From contig JALOTU010000121.1 in the NCBI GenBank assembly GCA_025457725.1, positions 1-11,188 on the forward strand: DNA of 11,188 nt. Reading direction: 5' to 3'. The position numbers and the translations under genes are program-made. Below are positions 1 through 6,500 of this stretch, piece by piece. The number at the start of each line of letters is the position of its first letter. The first letter of the stretch is position 1. Origin of the DNA: Verrucomicrobiota bacterium. Its GTDB lineage: Bacteria > Verrucomicrobiota > Verrucomicrobiia > Limisphaerales > DSYF01. The notes beneath the pieces are model-generated. The model was not told the origin of the DNA and did not search any database. It saw only the letters and a list, made by a program, of their open reading frames with translations.

Positions 1-73
1 ACCCGACCTCCCCCAGGGCCCGCAACACCTGTTCCTGTTTGTGCGGACGAATAATCGCTTCAATTCTCTTCAT
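1..73 (-). CDS. P-II family nitrogen regulatory protein (GlnB/GlnK), N-terminal 24 codons only
   Basis: P-II proteins are small cytoplasmic trimers that sense 2-oxoglutarate, ATP and ADP and control glutamine synthetase, nitrogen regulators or the AmtB ammonium channel. The minus strand from the ATG at 73-71 reads MKRIEAIIRPHKQEQ followed by VLRALGEVG before leaving the window. This is the characteristic first beta strand and first helix of P-II (family pattern M-K-x-I-x-A-I-I-R-P-x-K, then a helix ending near G). The T-loop and ligand-binding residues lie outside the window, so GlnB cannot be told from GlnK, and an amtB neighbour cannot be tested. The start is the family start; no strong Shine-Dalgarno precedes it. 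The gene is divergent from the efflux operon and probably unrelated to it in function. It is partial because the window cuts it. Confidence 0.85.
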   Translation of the reverse strand, partial: MKRIEAIIRPHKQEQVLRALGEVG

Positions 74-92
74 GATTTCAAACTCGACTGGC

Positions 93-107
93 GCACCGCG
101 AAGGTGC
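93..107 (-). promoter_or_regulatory. Small hairpin in the P-II gene leader
   Basis: A perfect 5-bp inverted repeat (GCACC and GGTGC) encloses a 5-nt loop 19 bases upstream of the P-II start codon, so it would fall in the 5' leader of that mRNA. It could affect translation or be chance in GC-rich DNA. I found no convincing sigma-54 -24/-12 site or other nitrogen-control site in 74-276. Confidence 0.2.
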
Positions 108-275
108 TGGGTTACCGCTTCACCCGACACGGCTCGTTCCGGTCTCGGGCGTCGCACAGAAAACTCAATTCCGGCTGCCAACACAAGCCTGCAGGGCAAT
201 AAAAATCCGCGCGCCCGCCCGGACCGGAAAACAGGCCCGGTCCCGGCTCAAGGAAGCCAGGGACAAAAATGCGGA

Positions 276-302
276 TTGACTATACCGTCTGGACGGTTTA
301 GT
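276..302 (+). promoter_or_regulatory. Candidate promoter of the efflux operon, embedded in the operator
   Basis: TTGACT at 276-281 matches the -35 consensus at five of six positions. TTTAGT at 297-302 matches a -10 box at four of six, but with a short 15-bp spacer. Transcription would then start near 309-311, essentially at the ATG, giving a leaderless or nearly leaderless mRNA. That agrees with the absence of a Shine-Dalgarno before 311. An alternative -10 is TATACC at 281-286. A repressor on the palindrome would cover all of these elements. Confidence 0.35.
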
Positions 303-304
303 CA
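277..304. promoter_or_regulatory. 28-bp palindrome, probable operator of the TetR-family regulator
   Basis: Two 13-base arms, TGACTATACCGTC and GACGGTTTAGTCA, flank a central TG. Twelve of thirteen arm positions are complementary; the only mismatch is T283/T298. The site ends six bases before the repressor start codon at 311. TetR-family dimers typically bind palindromes of this size over their own promoters, so the site is read as an autoregulatory operator for the repressor-efflux operon. The symmetry is seen directly; the binding is inferred. The damaged DNA-binding domain of the adjacent regulator may prevent it from using this site. Confidence 0.75.
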
Positions 305-310
305 GATCCC

Positions 311-829
311 ATGTCGCGTCGCACCAGTTGCAAGGACAAGATACTCACGGCGGCCGAGAGGGTGGTTCTCGCGGGGGTGAGCAAGGGCGGGTTGCTGTAT
401 CATTTTCCCAGCAAGGAGGCGTTGTTGCAGGGGATGATCGCCCGGCGGGTGACGCAATGCCGCCGCGACCGGCAGCAGGCCGAGGAACGGTTTCCCCGGG
501 ACCAGGCCGCGCTGCTCAAGGCCATTGTGGAGTCGGGGCTGGATGACGATGATCCCGCGCGCAAGATCAACGCGGCCTCCCTCGCCGCCATCGCCAACGA
601 TCCCCGGCTGTTGACCCCGGTGAAAGAGCACAACCGGGTGCTGTTCAAGGAGCTGGCGGCGTTCAGCCATTTCAACCGGGCCAGTGTGGTGGTGCTGGCG
701 GTCCAGGGCCTCTGGCTCATGGAAACCCTCCAGGTCTCGCCCCTCACCGCGCGGCAGCGGGCCGCCATCATCAAGGAACTGTTGTCGCTGGCCGAATCCG
801 CCACCGCCCCAACCTCCACGAAGAAATGA
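311..829 (+). CDS. TetR/AcrR-family transcriptional regulator with a deleted helix-turn-helix segment
   Basis: This is a cytoplasmic DNA-binding repressor whose expected targets are its own promoter and the efflux genes behind it. The 172-residue protein begins with the family's first helix (KILTAAERVVL, residues 10-20), then jumps directly to AGVSKGGLLYHFPSKEALL (residues 21-39), the recognition helix and the TetR signature. In normal relatives about 15-17 residues separate these blocks: the end of helix 1, a G-containing turn, and helix 2 with its L-T-x-x-x-V-A core. Helix 2 is therefore missing without loss of frame, and the length falls short of the usual 185-200. The helical ligand-binding domain (about residues 45-165) looks intact. 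The ATG at 311 lies six bases after the palindrome with no visible Shine-Dalgarno. The stop overlaps the next start as ATGA (826-829). DNA binding is probably impaired unless the deletion is a sequence error. Confidence 0.85.
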   Translation: MSRRTSCKDKILTAAERVVLAGVSKGGLLYHFPSKEALLQGMIARRVTQCRRDRQQAEERFPRDQAALLKAIVESGLDDDDPARKINAASLAAIANDPRLLTPVKEHNRVLFKELAAFSHFNRASVVVLAVQGLWLMETLQVSPLTARQRAAIIKELLSLAESATAPTSTKK

Positions 830-2280
830 ACCGGAGCGCGACACCCCCCAACATCCGCTTCCAACCGCGCCTCTCCAATCAGGCGTCACGGCTCGCCGTC
901 CTGGTTCTGGCAGCAGTTCTCGCCGGCTGCGCGGTCGGTCCCGATTACAAGCGCCCGGCGGTGGAGGTCCCCGCGGACTGGCGCTGGAAGGTGGCGGAAC
1001 CCAGGGACCATGTGCCGCGCGGGGATTGGTGGACGGTGTTCGAGGATGAGCGGTTGAACACGCTGGAAAACATCGCCCGAACCAACAATTACAATCTCCA
1101 GGCGGCCTTCTATCGTTTCGAACAGGCACGGGCCGGGGCCCGCATCAGCCGGTCGGAGTTGTTTCCCACCCTCGATGGCAGGGCGGACTGGACGCGCTAT
1201 CGCACCTCGGGAAACTCCGCCAGCCCGGTGCCTTTCCCCATCCCCAGCTTCACCCAGGATTCGTGGACGGCGGCGCTGGACCTGAGTTACGAAGTGGATC
1301 TCTGGGGCCGGGTGCGGCGATCGTTTGAATCGGCCCGCATGGAGGCGTCGAGCCTGCAGGCGGCCTATGAATCGGTGCTGCTGGCGCTGCAGGCGGATGT
1401 GGCCGCCACCTACCTCGCCATTCAGGGGGCCGACCAGGAGCTCGCCATCCTGCGTCAAACCATCGAGGTCCGAAAGGAGGCGCTGTCCGCCATCGAACTG
1501 CGATTCCAGGCGGGGCTGGGCACTGAATTCGAGGTCGAGCGCACAAAGGTGGAGGTCGCCTCGGCGGAGGCCGGCTTGCAACTTGTGCTGCGTCGCCGGG
1601 CCGAGCTTATCAATACGCTCGCCGTGCTGTGCGGCCTGCCACCGGCGGAATTTGAAGAGCAGATCGCCGATGGGGTCGCCCGGCTGCCCCGGATCGCACC
1701 CGATCTTCCCTCCAGCCTGCTGGAACGCCGGCCGGATGTCGCCCAGGCGGAACGCGAGATGGCCGCGCGCAACGCCCGCATCGGTGTGGCCACGGCGGCG
1801 TTCTTCCCGGTGGTCCGGCTGACGGGGTCCGGAGGTTACCTGAGCGGGGACGTCAGCGACCTGTTCAAGTGGGACAGCCGCATCTGGTCCATCGGTCCCA
1901 CGGTGTCGCTGCCGCTTTTCGCAGGCGGGCGGAACATCGCGGAACTGGACCGCACGAAGTTCGCTTACCAGGAAAGTGTGGCGCTGTATCGCCAGCAGAT
2001 TCTCGAAGCTTTCCGTGAGGTGGAGGACAGTCTGGCAGCCACCACCCTGCTGGAAAAACAGGTGGCCGCGCTGCAGGAGGCGGCGCGGGCGGGACGCCGG
2101 TCGGCGGAAGTCTCCTACGCCCGCTTCACGGCGGGAGCCGTCAATTTTCTTGAAGTCGTGGATTCCGAGACGGTTCGGCTCCAGGCCGAACTGGCCGCCG
2201 TCCAGGGTTCCACCGAACAACGCCTCGCCGTCGTGCGCCTGATCAAGGCCGTGGGCGGGGGCTGGGAGGAATCATTATGA
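826..2280 (+). CDS. NodT/OprM-type outer-membrane efflux lipoprotein
   Basis: This is the outer-membrane channel of a tripartite RND efflux pump, a trimeric TolC-like duct that docks to the adaptor. The 484 residues match the usual NodT-family length. A hydrophobic signal segment (residues 23-34) ends in a lipobox, LAG-C35, followed by AVGPDYKRP, the classic mature start of this family. Two outer-membrane efflux repeats follow. Landmarks are YEVDLWGRVRR (155-165), LLERRPDVAQAE (298-309), AAFFP (324-328), LPLFAGGRN (362-370) and FREVEDSLA (396-404). The start codon overlaps the repressor stop (ATGA), implying translational coupling. The residues before the signal segment are unusually long and basic, but no better start is visible. 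The next gene overlaps the end by four bases. No lesion is apparent. Confidence 0.93.
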   Translation: MNRSATPPNIRFQPRLSNQASRLAVLVLAAVLAGCAVGPDYKRPAVEVPADWRWKVAEPRDHVPRGDWWTVFEDERLNTLENIARTNNYNLQAAFYRFEQARAGARISRSELFPTLDGRADWTRYRTSGNSASPVPFPIPSFTQDSWTAALDLSYEVDLWGRVRRSFESARMEASSLQAAYESVLLALQADVAATYLAIQGADQELAILRQTIEVRKEALSAIELRFQAGLGTEFEVERTKVEVASAEAGLQLVLRRRAELINTLAVLCGLPPAEFEEQIADGVARLPRIAPDLPSSLLERRPDVAQAEREMAARNARIGVATAAFFPVVRLTGSGGYLSGDVSDLFKWDSRIWSIGPTVSLPLFAGGRNIAELDRTKFAYQESVALYRQQILEAFREVEDSLAATTLLEKQVAALQEAARAGRRSAEVSYARFTAGAVNFLEVVDSETVRLQAELAAVQGSTEQRLAVVRLIKAVGGGWEESL

Positions 2281-3368
2281 ACGCAACACCATCTCAACGC
2301 CCAACACCCGGGCAGGTCCTGACCGCCGCGGCGGTCGTGCTGTCCGCCCTGCTGCTCACCGCCTGCAACAAGGGCGACGCGGGCGGCCCCCCGCCGGACA
2401 TGGCCATGCCGGTGATCATTCAACAACCTGTGCTCATGCCGGTCGAGGAAACCCTGTCGGCAGTAGGCACGGTGGAGGCCAATGAACGGGTGGAGATTCA
2501 ACCGGAGGTCTCCGGACTGGTGGAGAGCATTCTGTTCGAGGAAGGCGATCGTGTGCGCCGGGACCAGCGCCTGTTCGCCCTGAACTCGCGGAGCGAGGCC
2601 GCCGCCGTCGCCCAGGCGGAGGCGGAAGCCCAGCTGGCCCGCTCCAACCTCGAGCGGGCAAAGACCCTCATCGGCACCAAGGCCATCTCGCAACAGGAGC
2701 TCGACCTGCTCGAGAGCCTGCTCGCGGTGAAGGAGGCCGCCCTCAATGCCGCCCAGCAAAAGCTCTCGGAACGCTTCATCGCCGCCCCGTTCGACGGTCA
2801 GGTGGGTCCACGCCTGGTAAGCCCCGGCCAGTACGTGAACGCCGGCACCTCGCTGGTCACCCTGGTGGATGATGCCACGGTCAAAGTGCGCTTCGGCATT
2901 CCCGAACGCCAGCTGAGCCTCGTCCGAACCGGACAAACGGGCCGCCTGACCGTCGCCGCCTGGCCCGATCAGGTGTTCGTCGGCACCGTGGACCTCATCG
3001 ATCCGGTCGTGGATCCCGCCACCCGCACCACGGAAATCCGGATGCGGGTCCCCAACCCGGATCTGCGGCTCCAACCCGGCATGTTTGCCCGGGTGTCCGT
3101 GGTGGTGGAGACCCGCGAGCAGTCGCTGGTGGTTCCCGAGTCGGCCCTGATCCCCTCCCTGGAAGCCTTCTCGCTCTACGTGGTCAAGGAGGGCGTGGCC
3201 ACGCTCACCCCGGTCAAACTCGGCGTCCGCCTGCCGGGCCGGGTGGAGATTTTGAGCGGACTCGAACCGTCCTCGCAATTCGTCGGCAGCGGGGTGCAGA
3301 AGATTGTGGACGGCATGAAAGTCGTCCAGGCCGCGCCCGCGGAAGAGGCCCCAACCCGGACCAACTAA
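2277..3368 (+). CDS. HlyD/AcrA-type periplasmic adaptor lipoprotein of an RND efflux pump
   Basis: This membrane-fusion protein bridges the inner-membrane RND permease and the outer-membrane channel. The 363-residue product has a lipoprotein signal (residues 14-29) with lipobox LTA-C30, so it should be lipid-anchored in the periplasm. The standard domain order is visible: first lipoyl half-motif around VEIQPEVSGLVESILFEEGDRV (72-93, given as two blocks VEIQPEVSG and EEGDRV); alpha-hairpin about 105-160 containing the conserved KAISQQELD; second lipoyl half RFIAAPFDGQVG (166-177) followed by SPGQYV; beta-barrel about 200-280 with DPATRTTEIR; and a membrane-proximal domain with VVPESAL. A good Shine-Dalgarno, GGGAGGA at 2264-2270, sits six bases before the ATG, which overlaps the upstream stop (ATGA 2277-2280). 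The permease follows after 11 bp. No lesion is apparent. Confidence 0.93.
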   Translation: MNATPSQRPTPGQVLTAAAVVLSALLLTACNKGDAGGPPPDMAMPVIIQQPVLMPVEETLSAVGTVEANERVEIQPEVSGLVESILFEEGDRVRRDQRLFALNSRSEAAAVAQAEAEAQLARSNLERAKTLIGTKAISQQELDLLESLLAVKEAALNAAQQKLSERFIAAPFDGQVGPRLVSPGQYVNAGTSLVTLVDDATVKVRFGIPERQLSLVRTGQTGRLTVAAWPDQVFVGTVDLIDPVVDPATRTTEIRMRVPNPDLRLQPGMFARVSVVVETREQSLVVPESALIPSLEAFSLYVVKEGVATLTPVKLGVRLPGRVEILSGLEPSSQFVGSGVQKIVDGMKVVQAAPAEEAPTRTN

Positions 3369-3379
3369 TCCCGACCCCC

Positions 3380-4552
3380 ATGTCCTTCACCGAATTCTGC
3401 ATCCGGCGCCCGATCTTCGCGATCATGCTCAACCTGCTGATCGTGCTGTTCGGCGTCGTCGGCTTCCTGCGGCTGCTCTATCGCGGGGCGAGCGCGGAGG
3501 TCATGGAATCGGAGGTGACCGAGCGCATCGAGCAGGAGGTCAACACCATCTCGGGCATCAAGACGCTCACCTCGATTTCGCGGGAGGCGGTCAGCATCAT
3601 CACGGTGCGATTCAACCTGGACCGCGACGTGGATGTGGCGGCGCAGGATGTGCGCGACCGTATCGCCCGCGCCCGGGAGTTCCTGCCGGAGGACATTGAG
3701 GAGCCGATTGTGGCCAAGCAGGATGCCAATGCCCAGGAGGTCATGTGGATTGCGCTCGACAGCGACCGCTATTCCACGCTCGAGCTGACCGAGCTGGCGG
3801 AACGCCGGTTCAAGGACCGGCTGCAAACGGTGCCCGGGGTGGGCGGGGTGAATCTGGGCGGCGAGAAGCGCCAGGCGATCCGCATCCGGGTGGACTCGAC
3901 GCTCATGGCCGCGCACGAGGTATCCGTGGGCGACCTTATCCGGGCGTTCAGCGAGAACAGCATCGAGCTGCCCTCGGGCCGGCTGGACAACCTGGATCGC
4001 GACATCAGCGTCCGCACCCTGGGCAAGCTGAATCGTCCCGAGCAGTTCCGGCGGCTGGTGGTCGCCTGGCGAAATGACGCCCCGGTCCGGCTGGAGGAGT
4101 TCGCCACGGTCGAGCTCGGGGTCGAGGAGGAACGCACCGTGGCCCGTTACAACGGCCGGCCGGCCGTCGGCCTGGGCATCGTCAAACAGTCGGAGGCCAA
4201 TGCCCTCGAGGTGGCGGAAAACGTGAAGGCGGAGGTGGCCAAAATCATTCCCGGCCTGCCCGCCGGCGTCGAGGTGAGTTTCGCCTATGATTCCTCCACC
4301 TTCGTGCGGCGCGCGGTCAATGAGGTGGGCGAAACCATCTTCATCGCCTTCGCCCTGGTGCTGCTCATCATGCTGGCGTTCCTGCGCAACTTCCGCGCAA
4401 CTCCTGCGCAACTTCCGCGCAACTCTCATCCCCCTGATCGCCGTTCCCGTCTCGCTCATCGGCACGTTCCTGATCCTCAACCTGATGGGCTACAGCATCA
4501 ACATCCTCACCCTGCTGGCCATGGTGCTGGCCGTGGGCGTGGTGGTGGATGA
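3380..4552 (+). CDS. N-terminal fragment of the split RND permease
   Basis: This frame encodes 390 residues. Residues 1-341 are genuine RND sequence: TM1, the first porter domain with ASAEVMESEV, RDVDVAAQDVRDRIARAR, QDANAQEVMWIAL and RLQTVPGVGGVNLGGEKR, and TM2 ending AFLRNFRAT. From residue 342 the frame is wrong because of the duplication and runs 49 unrelated Pro/Arg/His-rich residues to a stop at 4550-4552. It also lacks about 17 residues between LRL (30-32) and YRGASAEV (34-41), where relatives carry a conserved Y-P-x-I-x-P-P strand. Alone it cannot make a pump because it lacks TM4 and the C-terminal half. Confidence 0.7.
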   Translation: MSFTEFCIRRPIFAIMLNLLIVLFGVVGFLRLLYRGASAEVMESEVTERIEQEVNTISGIKTLTSISREAVSIITVRFNLDRDVDVAAQDVRDRIARAREFLPEDIEEPIVAKQDANAQEVMWIALDSDRYSTLELTELAERRFKDRLQTVPGVGGVNLGGEKRQAIRIRVDSTLMAAHEVSVGDLIRAFSENSIELPSGRLDNLDRDISVRTLGKLNRPEQFRRLVVAWRNDAPVRLEEFATVELGVEEERTVARYNGRPAVGLGIVKQSEANALEVAENVKAEVAKIIPGLPAGVEVSFAYDSSTFVRRAVNEVGETIFIAFALVLLIMLAFLRNFRATPAQLPRNSHPPDRRSRLAHRHVPDPQPDGLQHQHPHPAGHGAGRGRGGG

Positions 4553-6500
4553 TGCCATCGTGGTCCTCGAGAACATCTTCCGGCACATCGAGGATGGCAT
4601 GGAGCCGTTGGAGGCGGCGCAGCGCGGCGTGAAGGAGATCACCACGGCGGTCATCGCCATCACCATCACCCTGGTGGCGGTGTTCCTCCCCATCGCCTTC
4701 CAATCGGGCACCACGGGCATCCTCTTCCGCGAGTTCGCCGTGGCCACCGCCGGCTCGGTCATCATCTCCGCCTTCGTGGCGCTCACCCTCACCCCCACGC
4801 TGTGCGCGCGCATCCTGCGCCATGAACCCGAATCCCACGGGGCGGTCTATCGCGGCCTGGAACGTTTCTTCAGGGCGATGGAGAATCGCTATGCCCGGAC
4901 GCTGGCCTGGGCGGTTCGACGCAAGGCGGTCGTGGTGTTGCTCGGACTCATCTCCCTGGGTCTGACCTACGGCTTCTACCGCGCGCTTCCCAAGGAGTTT
5001 CTTCCGGACGAGGACAAGGGTTACATCCTGGTGCTGCTCTTCGCCCCCCAGGGGTCCACCAGCGAATACACCGATCGCACGGTGCGTCAGGCCGAGGAGA
5101 TCGCCGCCTCGTTCCCCGAGACCGAGGCTTACTTCTCGGCCGTGGCGCTGGCGCGCGGCGCGCCGGGGGAACCCAACTTCGGCATCATGTTCGTGAAGCT
5201 CAAGGAGGGGGACCGCCGCTCGGCGATCGCGCTGGCCCGGCCCGGCGCGCCCGCGTCCATGTTCATGCAGTTGATCGGACAAATCCAGGGTGCCCAGGCC
5301 ATCGCCATCCTGCCCAAGTCCACGGACATCGGGGAGCAGTTCCAATTGGTGTTGCTCGGGCCGGACCTCGAGGAACTCGAAGAGGTGGGGAACCGGGTGC
5401 GCGCGGAGCTGGGTCAACAGGGCATCATCCCGCAGGCGCGATTGAACCTCAATTTCGAGCAGCCGCAACTGGCCCTGCGCGTGGACCGCGATCTGGCGTC
5501 CAGCCTGGGGGTCAGCGTGCGCGACGCCTCCGAGGCGCTGCAACTGCTCTGGGGCGGACTCGAGGTCGCCCGCTACAACGTCCAGGGCAAGGAGTACGAC
5601 GTGATTGCCCAGCTCGATCGCGAGCACCGGCTCACTCCGAGCACGTTGGAGAACATCTCGCTCAGGACGCGGGATGGACGCTTCATACCGGCATCGAGCG
5701 TTCTGATTCCCTCGCAACAGGGTTCGCCCAACGCCATCAACCGCTTCGCCCGCCAGCGGTCCGTCACGGTCTCCGGCCAGCCGCAGGGGATGCCTCTGGG
5801 CACGGCGATCGAGCAAACCGAAGCCCTGCTGGCCGGCATTCTGCCGCCGGACGTCACCTACCGCTGGTCGGGTGAAGCCGATGAGATCAAGGCGGGCTCC
5901 AGTGAATCCGGCCGCGTGCTGCTGCTGGCCATCCTGGTGATCTACATCGTGCTGGCCGCGCAGTTCGAAAGCCTGCGCCATCCGTTCGTCATCATGCTCG
6001 CGCTCCCGCTGGCGCTGTTCGGCGCGCTCAGCGGCATCTGGCTGCTGGGGATGGTCAACGGCCTGGCGCTGGTCAAAGCCTATGCGCCCCTGGATCAACT
6101 GCCCGGATGGCTGGCGTTCCTCACCACGCACCTGCCGGAGATTCCGTCCATGACCCTCAACGTCTACAGCCTCATCGGCATCGTGTTGTTGCTGGGATTG
6201 GTCACCAAGAACTCGATCCTGCTGGTGGAGTTCGCCAATCAACGCATGGCGCAGGGCCTCGACGCCACGGCCGCAATGCTGGAGGCGGGCAGGGTGCGGT
6301 TGCGTCCGATTCTGATGACCGCCATGGCCACCGTCTTCGGCATCCTGCCCGTGGCCCTCGGCCTGGGCGAAGCCGCCGGCGCGCGACGTCCGCTCGGCGT
6401 GGCCGTGGTGGCCGGCATGATGACCTCCACCTTCCTCACGCTCATCATCGTCCCGGTGGTCTACATCCTGATTTCCAAGAAGCAGAAGCCAAAGCCGTAG
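4287..6500 (+). CDS. C-terminal fragment of the split RND permease
   Basis: This open frame gives 737 residues from an ATG at 4287. The first 39 are out-of-frame translation of the TM2 region; true RND homology begins at L40 (LRNFRATLIPLIAVPVSLIG, 40-59). It then carries TM3-TM12, the TM4 Asp pair (D88/D89), the second porter domain and the TM10 Lys (K641). A GAGGTGA at 4271-4277, nine bases before the ATG, resembles a Shine-Dalgarno, so a product could be made, but it probably arises by chance. The fragment overlaps the N-terminal frame by 266 bases. The end at 6500 is the true gene end, after a basic tail SKKQKPKP. Confidence 0.65.
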   Translation: MIPPPSCGARSMRWAKPSSSPSPWCCSSCWRSCATSAQLLRNFRATLIPLIAVPVSLIGTFLILNLMGYSINILTLLAMVLAVGVVVDDAIVVLENIFRHIEDGMEPLEAAQRGVKEITTAVIAITITLVAVFLPIAFQSGTTGILFREFAVATAGSVIISAFVALTLTPTLCARILRHEPESHGAVYRGLERFFRAMENRYARTLAWAVRRKAVVVLLGLISLGLTYGFYRALPKEFLPDEDKGYILVLLFAPQGSTSEYTDRTVRQAEEIAASFPETEAYFSAVALARGAPGEPNFGIMFVKLKEGDRRSAIALARPGAPASMFMQLIGQIQGAQAIAILPKSTDIGEQFQLVLLGPDLEELEEVGNRVRAELGQQGIIPQARLNLNFEQPQLALRVDRDLASSLGVSVRDASEALQLLWGGLEVARYNVQGKEYDVIAQLDREHRLTPSTLENISLRTRDGRFIPASSVLIPSQQGSPNAINRFARQRSVTVSGQPQGMPLGTAIEQTEALLAGILPPDVTYRWSGEADEIKAGSSESGRVLLLAILVIYIVLAAQFESLRHPFVIMLALPLALFGALSGIWLLGMVNGLALVKAYAPLDQLPGWLAFLTTHLPEIPSMTLNVYSLIGIVLLLGLVTKNSILLVEFANQRMAQGLDATAAMLEAGRVRLRPILMTAMATVFGILPVALGLGEAAGARRPLGVAVVAGMMTSTFLTLIIVPVVYILISKKQKPKP
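4380..4425 (+). repeat. 22-bp perfect tandem duplication (4 x 11 bp) inside the RND gene
   Basis: Copy 1 is 4380-4401 and copy 2 is 4402-4423, identical at all 22 bases, with two further matching bases to 4425. Each copy itself consists of two near-identical 11-mers, GCGCAACTTCC and GCGCAACTCCT, so the array is four GCGCAACT units with an 11-bp period. Because 22 is not a multiple of three, the extra copy shifts the frame. Short direct repeats like this expand and contract by replication slippage. Confidence 0.95.

Larger units (their letters stand above)
3380..6500 (+). pseudogene. AcrB-type RND multidrug efflux permease, frameshifted by a 22-bp tandem duplication
   Basis: This is the inner-membrane proton/drug antiporter of the tripartite pump. 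It starts with the family-typical MSFTEFCIRRPIFA and, if one copy of the 22-bp duplication at 4380-4425 is removed, reads without stops for 1032 residues, the normal RND size. In that repaired numbering the proton-relay residues are present: paired Asp in VVVDDAIVV (D383/D384, TM4), Lys in LVTKNSIL (about K936, TM10) and Arg in VRLRPILMT (about R968, TM11). Periplasmic porter and docking domains are recognisable in both halves. As given, the duplication shifts the frame and separates TM1-TM2 plus the first porter domain from the rest. A second defect is the loss of about 17 residues after TM1 (3473-3481). An extra loop of about 33 residues lies between TM9 and TM10 (6051-6149). It is 11 bp downstream of the adaptor, without a clear Shine-Dalgarno. 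Confidence 0.88.

Noticed and set aside
160..190. Possible sigma-54 -24/-12 promoter for the P-II gene (minus-strand TTGGCAG ... TTGAG)
   Set aside because: The spacing is one base too long and the essential GC of the -12 element is GA, so it does not meet the consensus.
39..380. Open frame of 113 codons on the plus strand
   Set aside because: It overlaps the P-II start and the repressor start, has low-complexity Arg/Pro/Gly content and no recognisable motif; it is chance in GC-rich DNA.
4402..4552. Programmed ribosomal frameshift joining the two RND halves
   Set aside because: There is no slippery heptamer or downstream pseudoknot evidence, while a perfect 22-bp duplication fully explains the shift.
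4368..6242. Antisense open frame of 624 codons inside the RND gene
   Set aside because: The sense strand is unmistakably RND permease; the antisense frame is rich in Gln/His/Asp/Arg, typical of the complement of GC-biased codons.
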